A stretch of 11,584 nt of DNA, from assembly GCA_937897585.1 (NCBI GenBank), contig CALCNY010000088.1, positions 1 to 11,584 on the forward strand, read 5' to 3'. The position numbers were made by a program, and so were the translations under genes. Position 1 is the first letter of the stretch, and every line of letters starts with the position of its first letter. This document shows, piece after piece, positions 7,414-11,584 of the stretch. The notes below the pieces were generated by a model. That model ran no database searches. It was not told the origin of the DNA and saw only the letters and a list, made by a program, of their open reading frames with translations. This stretch comes from an uncultured Chitinophagaceae bacterium. GTDB taxonomy: Bacteria > Bacteroidota > Bacteroidia > Chitinophagales > Chitinophagaceae.

Positions 7414-8922
7414 ATGACCCAAGCCAAATCAATTGGTAAATATCGCTGGACGATAGCCTCGCTATTGCTGTTTTCAACAACAGTCAATTATATGGACAGA
7501 AATGTAATCGGTTTTTTGAAAGATTATTTCTGTTCACCTGATGGCTTTGGCTGGAGTTCCACGGATTATTCAACACTGACATCTGTATTCACTTTCTTTT
7601 ATGCCGGTTTTACTTTGGTAGCTGGTTGGGTTATCGACAAAGTTGGTGCAAAAATTGGATTGGCTGCTTCTCTTATCATTTGGTCAATTACAGGTATGTT
7701 AAGTGCTTTTATGGGCACAACCATCACTCGTCAAAGTATTGCTCGTAGTTTGTTCGGAATGGGAGAAGCCGGAAACTTTCCTGCTTCTATTAAAGCGGTA
7801 GCGGAATGGTTTCCCAAAAAAGAAAGAGCATTAGCAACAGGGATTTTTAATTCTGGTTCCAATATGGGAGCTATGATATGTGCCATTTTTGTGCCATGGG
7901 CTTTATTGAAATGGGGTACAGGAAAAGAATTCCTCGGAATGTTTCATGGCTGGCAAATGGCTTTCATTTTAACTGGTGCAATAGGATTTATCTGGCTAAT
8001 ATTTTGGAAAAAATATTATGCTTCTCCAAAACAATTACTTGAAGAAGGAAAAATCAACCAGGCAGAATATGATCATATTCATAGCTCTGATGAACCTGCA
8101 GATGCATCAACTTCCGAAAAGAAGGATAAAGTTTCTTGGGGCAAAATGCTTACCTATAAACAAACTTGGGCTTTTGTGCTAGGTAAATTCATGACTGATG
8201 GAATCTGGTGGTTCCTACTTTTCTGGTTGCCTACTTATGTAAAGCAACAGTTCTGTTTTGGATTGTCGAAAGAAACTACAGCGAACTATGTGATGATTTC
8301 AAATTTTGTGGTATTTGGTATTGCAATATTGGGTTCGATATTTGGAGGTTCTATTCCATTATCATTTATGAATAAGGGATGGCAAGCTTATAAGGCGCGT
8401 ATGACAGCCATGTTGCTTATCGCCTGCGCACCATTGCTTTTGCTAAGTACACAATGGATGGCAACTTATGGCATTGTGGCTACCATCATAATTATTAGTA
8501 TTGGTGGTGCTTCACATCAGGCATGGTCTGCTAATTTATTTACAACGGTATCCGATATGTTTCCCAAAAAAGCTGTAGGAACTGTCACTGGTATCGGTGC
8601 TGCTGCAGGTGGTTTGGGAGGAGTACTCGTTCAACAAATCGCTGGTCGTCTAGAAGATCATTACAGAAGCATTGGAGTTGGTTTGGCAAAAGCACAGGGA
8701 TTGATTATGGAAACAGAAAAAATTCCTCTAGATAAAATAAAGATCGACAATCTAAAAGACGTGATAACCGCTCCAGGTAATCTTGAACAGGCTCATCAAC
8801 TGATTTCATCGAATGTATCAATTGCATATGGAATCATGTTCTCAATATGCGCCATTTCTTATTTAATTGCTTGGTCGATGATGAAGTTGCTTGTGCCAAA
8901 ACACAAGCCTATTAGTATGTAA
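7414..8922 (+). CDS. exuT: Hexuronate transporter, MFS anion:cation symporter family (ExuT-like)
   Basis: An inner-membrane symporter predicted to import galacturonate/glucuronate with protons. About 12 membrane segments can be read. Segment 1 contains the family-typical RWTIASLLLFSTTVNYMDRNV (11-31). The segment 4-5 loop has GMGEAGNFPASIKAVAEWFPKKERALATGI (115-144), a strong anion:cation symporter signature. A charged central loop (198-250) separates the two halves, and WWFLLFWLPTYVKQQF (265-280) is in the second half. At 502 residues it is longer than E. coli ExuT (about 430). Much of the excess is a 55-residue hydrophilic stretch (about 413-467) between segments 11 and 12, predicted to face the periplasm. 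The ATG is 7 bp after the eda stop, and a terminator follows. Substrate is inferred from family and context. Confidence 0.92.
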   Translation: MTQAKSIGKYRWTIASLLLFSTTVNYMDRNVIGFLKDYFCSPDGFGWSSTDYSTLTSVFTFFYAGFTLVAGWVIDKVGAKIGLAASLIIWSITGMLSAFMGTTITRQSIARSLFGMGEAGNFPASIKAVAEWFPKKERALATGIFNSGSNMGAMICAIFVPWALLKWGTGKEFLGMFHGWQMAFILTGAIGFIWLIFWKKYYASPKQLLEEGKINQAEYDHIHSSDEPADASTSEKKDKVSWGKMLTYKQTWAFVLGKFMTDGIWWFLLFWLPTYVKQQFCFGLSKETTANYVMISNFVVFGIAILGSIFGGSIPLSFMNKGWQAYKARMTAMLLIACAPLLLLSTQWMATYGIVATIIIISIGGASHQAWSANLFTTVSDMFPKKAVGTVTGIGAAAGGLGGVLVQQIAGRLEDHYRSIGVGLAKAQGLIMETEKIPLDKIKIDNLKDVITAPGNLEQAHQLISSNVSIAYGIMFSICAISYLIAWSMMKLLVPKHKPISM

Positions 8923-8942
8923 AATTGAAAAACAATTATAGC

Positions 8943-8976
8943 AAAAAGCAACACCATTTTAGTGTTGCTTTTTTTT
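8943..8976 (+). terminator. Intrinsic terminator after exuT
   Basis: A perfect 12-bp stem (8943-8954 with 8962-8973; GC part GCAACAC/GTGTTGC) closes a 7-nt loop CATTTTA and runs into eight T residues (8969-8976). It starts 20 bp after the exuT stop and separates this operon from the pectate lyase gene. Confidence 0.92.
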
Positions 8977-8985
8977 ATCAAAATT

Positions 8986-9010
8986 CCGATAACGATTGCG
9001 TAAATATAAA
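8986..9010. promoter_or_regulatory. Operator-like motif, copy 2
   Basis: The core ACGATTGCGT (8992-9001) sits in CGATAACGATTGCGTAAA (8987-9004). It matches the kdgK/yhcH site at 15 of 18 positions (pattern CGnnAACGATTkCGTAAA), and both copies continue into an A-rich ATAAA. The site is about 92 bp upstream of the pectate lyase start and 35-55 bp upstream of its candidate promoter box. It is less symmetric than copy 1. I infer a common transcription factor for the extracellular lyase and the intracellular pathway. Confidence 0.5.
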
Positions 9011-9044
9011 GTATAATGTGTAGATGTATTTCTTAGTTTGGCAA

Positions 9045-9052
9045 TATATTTG
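9045..9052 (+). promoter_or_regulatory. Candidate Bacteroidota -7 promoter box for the pectate lyase
   Basis: TATATTTG matches the Bacteroidota sigma-ABfr -7 consensus TAnnTTTG exactly and lies 41 bp before the start codon. I see no convincing -33 TTG at the usual spacing of about 19-20 bp, so this is tentative; an upstream activator could compensate. Confidence 0.4.
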
Positions 9053-9093
9053 AACTAGTTCTATTTAATCATTAACTAAAACACATACTTAAA

Positions 9094-11484
9094 ATGAAAT
9101 TAAAATTAACCTGCAGTATTTTATTAGTGCTTGCATTTTTTAGCATTAATATCAATCATGCATTTGCACAAGATTTGTGTGCTCCAGTGGGTTGGGCTAC
9201 TCAAAATGGTGGAACAACCGGAGGTGGCACAGCTACACCAATTACAGTGACAACACTTGCCGATTTACAATCTCAGGCAAATTCAACTGGAGCAAAAGTT
9301 ATTTATGTTTCAGGAACAGTAGGTGTTGACGTAACTACAAGAGTGGTTGTTGCTGCAAACAAAACCATCATCGGTTTGCCAGGTGCAAAATTGATTGGAG
9401 GATTTGATATCAAAACCAGCAATGTTATTATCAGAAACATGAAAATTCAAGGTCCTGGTTCTGTGGACGTAAATGGTGTAGATTGTATTACCATTGATGG
9501 TGCTACAAATGTATGGATCGACCATTGTGATATTTATGATGGACAAGACGGAGATATGGATATAGTAAATGGCGCCAATTATATCGCAGTAACATGGTGT
9601 AAGTTTTCTTATACTTCTGCATCAACAAATCATCAATTCTGCAATTTACTTGGTAACTCAGACAGTAAAACTACAGATAGAGGAAAAATTAAAGTTACCA
9701 TGATGTACAACTGGTGGGCAAATGGTGTTGTTGAAAGAATGCCTCGCGTAAGATTTGGACAAGTTCATGTGGTTAACAATTATTTCAGCAGTCGTCAGGC
9801 TAGCTATTGCGTAAGAGCAGGTATTGAAGCCGATCTTCTAGTTGAAAGTAATTATTTTGATTCTACCAGTACACCAATTGATTTATACCAAAATAATTTC
9901 ACAGCAGTTACTTCAAGAAACAACTATTATGTTGCTACATCAGGAAACAATTTAGGAAGTGGTGTGTCATTTACACCTCCTTATACTTTGTCAATCACAC
10001 CGGCTGCTAATTTAAAATCAATTGTATCTAATCCAACTTGTGGTGCAGGTGCAACAATGGCTAGTCCTACAGCTTGCGGTTGTGGTAGTACGCCAATTAC
10101 TTATTATAATGTAACAACATCAGCTGCACCAGCTGCTGGCGGAACGGTTACTGGTGGGGGAAGTTTCGCTTCTGGTGCTACAGCGACACTAACAGCTACT
10201 CGTGCCATTGGATATGTATTCTCAGGATGGAGTGGTGATGCTTCTGGTACAACATCTCCGGTAAGTGTGGTTGTAAACGCTAATAAAAATGTGGTAGCGA
10301 ATTTCGTTGCAACTTCTTATACGCTAACAACAGCTGCTGCTCCTGTAGCGGGCGGTACGGTTACAGGTGGCGGTAGTTATGGAGCTGGTGCTACGGCAAC
10401 AGTTACTGCAGTTCCGGCTGCTGGTTATACGTTTGCAGGTTGGAGTGGCGCAAGTACAGCAACTACTGCTTCTACAACTATTGTGATGAATGCTAATGCA
10501 ACAGTTACTGCTAATTTTAAAGCAATTACTGTTGTGAATTATACTTTGACTACAACTGCTAATCCAGTAGCTGGTGGTACAATTACAGGAGCTGGAACTT
10601 ATGTTTCAGGTTCAACTGCTACAGTTACTGCAACTGCCGCTGCAGGGTATTCTTTTATCGGTTGGTCTGGCGCTTCAACAGCAACAACTCCAACTACAAC
10701 AGTTGTGATGACAGGCAATCTTGCTGTAACAGCAAACTTTATCGTTAACTCAGGTACAAATTCAACCATAAGAATTGAAGACAGCAACCTGCCAACAACA
10801 GGCTTGTGTAGTTATGATGGTGCACTCAGCAGCAACAGCGGCGCCAGCAATACCAAAGTAATTAATTTGACTAACTCAACAGCAAAAGGAATCAACTACA
10901 AAATTGCTGTTCCTACTGCTGGTGCGTATTCATTAAACTGGAGATATGTTAACAGCAGTACTAACAATGTATTTACAATGAATTTGATTGTAAATGGTGT
11001 TGTTGTAAATGCAGCTTTAGGTTTCCCAAGAACATCAAGTAGTACAGTTTTTGCAAACACAATTGCGACTGTTAATTTAATTGCAGGTAACAATACTATT
11101 CGCATCGAATCTATAAATGGAACAGCAACTGCTGATATCGACTGGTTGGAAGTAACAGGAAATTCTCCAGCAGTTGGAAATTGCACTATTGCAAAATCAA
11201 CAGCAATCATCAACGAACAAACAATTGGAGAAAATCTAGTGTTCCCTAATCCTGCTGTTAAAGGTCAAAATGCTTCTTTAAAATTCAACATAAGTAAGCC
11301 TCAAAATATAAGCATCAATATTACAAATGCAGAAGGAATTAAAATTAAAGGCTTCAATAAATTTTATACATCAACTGAAGTATTTGAAGCAATTACCACT
11401 GATGGCATTAAGCCAGGTGTGTATTACATCAACATCAAAGGTGATAATGGTTTTAACGTCACAAGGAAATGGATTGTATTGTAA
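9094..11484 (+). CDS. Secreted modular pectate lyase (PL1) with three repeat domains, CBM-like domain and T9SS tail
   Basis: A 796-residue secreted enzyme predicted to cleave polygalacturonate by beta-elimination. A signal peptide (1-25) ends in AFA before Q26. The PL1 beta-helix catalytic domain covers about 28-320. It shows WIDHCDIYDG (141-150), DGDMDI (152-157, calcium-site region), MMYNWW (203-208), and the RxPxxR motif RMPRVRFG with R215 as the expected catalytic base. Three Gly/Thr-rich repeats of about 70 residues follow (337-406, 409-476, 483-550), each with AGGT(V/I)TG, GY.F.GWSG and ANF, like divergent InlB/'bacterial repeat' domains. Next is a beta-sandwich resembling CBM35/CBM6 (about 557-688, TIRIED to DIDWLEVTG). 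Last is a T9SS sorting domain (about 714-796: NLVFPNP, GVYYINI, final RKWIVL), implying outer-membrane export and surface attachment or release. The gene stands alone between two terminators. Pectin lyase, the close PL1 relative, is less likely. Confidence 0.92.
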   Translation: MKLKLTCSILLVLAFFSININHAFAQDLCAPVGWATQNGGTTGGGTATPITVTTLADLQSQANSTGAKVIYVSGTVGVDVTTRVVVAANKTIIGLPGAKLIGGFDIKTSNVIIRNMKIQGPGSVDVNGVDCITIDGATNVWIDHCDIYDGQDGDMDIVNGANYIAVTWCKFSYTSASTNHQFCNLLGNSDSKTTDRGKIKVTMMYNWWANGVVERMPRVRFGQVHVVNNYFSSRQASYCVRAGIEADLLVESNYFDSTSTPIDLYQNNFTAVTSRNNYYVATSGNNLGSGVSFTPPYTLSITPAANLKSIVSNPTCGAGATMASPTACGCGSTPITYYNVTTSAAPAAGGTVTGGGSFASGATATLTATRAIGYVFSGWSGDASGTTSPVSVVVNANKNVVANFVATSYTLTTAAAPVAGGTVTGGGSYGAGATATVTAVPAAGYTFAGWSGASTATTASTTIVMNANATVTANFKAITVVNYTLTTTANPVAGGTITGAGTYVSGSTATVTATAAAGYSFIGWSGASTATTPTTTVVMTGNLAVTANFIVNSGTNSTIRIEDSNLPTTGLCSYDGALSSNSGASNTKVINLTNSTAKGINYKIAVPTAGAYSLNWRYVNSSTNNVFTMNLIVNGVVVNAALGFPRTSSSTVFANTIATVNLIAGNNTIRIESINGTATADIDWLEVTGNSPAVGNCTIAKSTAIINEQTIGENLVFPNPAVKGQNASLKFNISKPQNISINITNAEGIKIKGFNKFYTSTEVFEAITTDGIKPGVYYINIKGDNGFNVTRKWIVL
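10102..10743 (+). repeat. Three in-frame domain repeats within the pectate lyase gene
   Basis: Units at 10102-10311, 10318-10521 and 10540-10743 encode three similar modules of about 68-70 residues with a period of about 72-74 residues. Shared landmarks are an opening Y.(V/L)TT, AGGTVTGGGS, ATVTA, AGY.F.GWSGA, ATT and a closing VTANF. Units 2 and 3 are closer to each other than to unit 1, consistent with stepwise internal duplication. Codons for Ala, Thr and Gly give this stretch a more GC-rich, repetitive look than neighbouring DNA. The modules probably act as spacers or substrate-contact domains between the catalytic domain and the CBM-like domain. Confidence 0.88.
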
Positions 11485-11515
11485 TTATCTAAAAATACAA
11501 AAAACAATAATTAAG

Positions 11516-11543
11516 AAGCCCGTCGAAAGATGGGCTTTTTTTT
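11516..11543 (+). terminator. Intrinsic terminator after the pectate lyase gene
   Basis: A 9-bp stem AAGCCCGTC/GATGGGCTT (11516-11524 with 11529-11537, one G-T wobble) is capped by a GAAA tetraloop, a stable GNRA loop, and is followed by a run of eight T (11536-11543). It lies 31 bp after the stop codon. The last 41 bp of the window show nothing further. Confidence 0.9.
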
Positions 11544-11584
11544 ATCGATGTTAATGTAAAATATCCAATGCAAAATATTGAATT

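Noticed and set aside
8977..9093. Riboswitch or structured leader before the pectate lyase
   Set aside because: The leader downstream of the candidate promoter is only about 35 nt and AT-rich with no notable stems.
9112..9120. Lipobox in the lyase signal peptide (cysteine at residue 7)
   Set aside because: The cysteine lies before the hydrophobic core and the context LTCS does not fit a lipobox; the AFA-Q cleavage site fits signal peptidase I.
11327..11554. Second plus-strand reading frame at the end of the pectate lyase gene
   Set aside because: It overlaps the sorting-domain coding region in another frame, runs through the terminator hairpin and has no recognisable features.

Overview
The window is a compact D-galacturonate (pectin) catabolism locus from a Bacteroidota bacterium, probably of the Chitinophagaceae/Sphingobacteriia type. 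The lineage is inferred from four things: AT-rich DNA, start codons preceded by A-rich tracts instead of Shine-Dalgarno sequences, a TAnnTTTG-type promoter box before the last gene, and a C-terminal type IX secretion (T9SS) sorting domain on the secreted pectate lyase.

Layout: (1) 1-132 is a short leader with no assignable gene. (2) 133-4796 (+) holds uxaB, uxaA and uxaC, closely spaced (27 and 38 bp) and probably one operon; its promoter is not visible and may lie left of the window. (3) 4817-4846 is a perfect hairpin flanked by A and T tracts, a bidirectional terminator between uxaC and the convergent kdgK (4872-5897, -). (4) 5898-6083 is a divergent promoter region with an operator-like motif. 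(5) 6084-8922 (+) holds a YhcH-family gene, eda and an ExuT-like transporter, ending at a terminator (8943-8976). The yhcH-eda spacer carries two unusual 9-bp-period repeat arrays. (6) 9094-11484 (+) is a modular secreted pectate lyase with its own promoter region. That region holds a second copy of the motif seen at kdgK/yhcH. A GAAA-loop terminator follows the gene.

How the genes fit together: the lyase cleaves pectate outside the cell and the ExuT-like symporter imports hexuronate. UxaC isomerises galacturonate to tagaturonate, UxaB reduces it to altronate, and UxaA dehydrates that to 2-keto-3-deoxygluconate (KDG). KdgK phosphorylates KDG to KDPG, and Eda splits KDPG into pyruvate and glyceraldehyde-3-phosphate. 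Every step from galacturonate to central metabolism is therefore present. The YhcH-like protein may supply open-chain sugar acid to one of these enzymes. The window has no regulator, no SusC/SusD pair, no uxuA/uxuB, and no kduI/kduD or unsaturated glucuronyl hydrolase for the 4,5-unsaturated ends a lyase produces.

The most interesting non-coding signals are the shared operator-like motif at 5967-5990 and 8986-9010, and the paired 9-bp repeat arrays at 6533-6712. I see no wholly new protein system.
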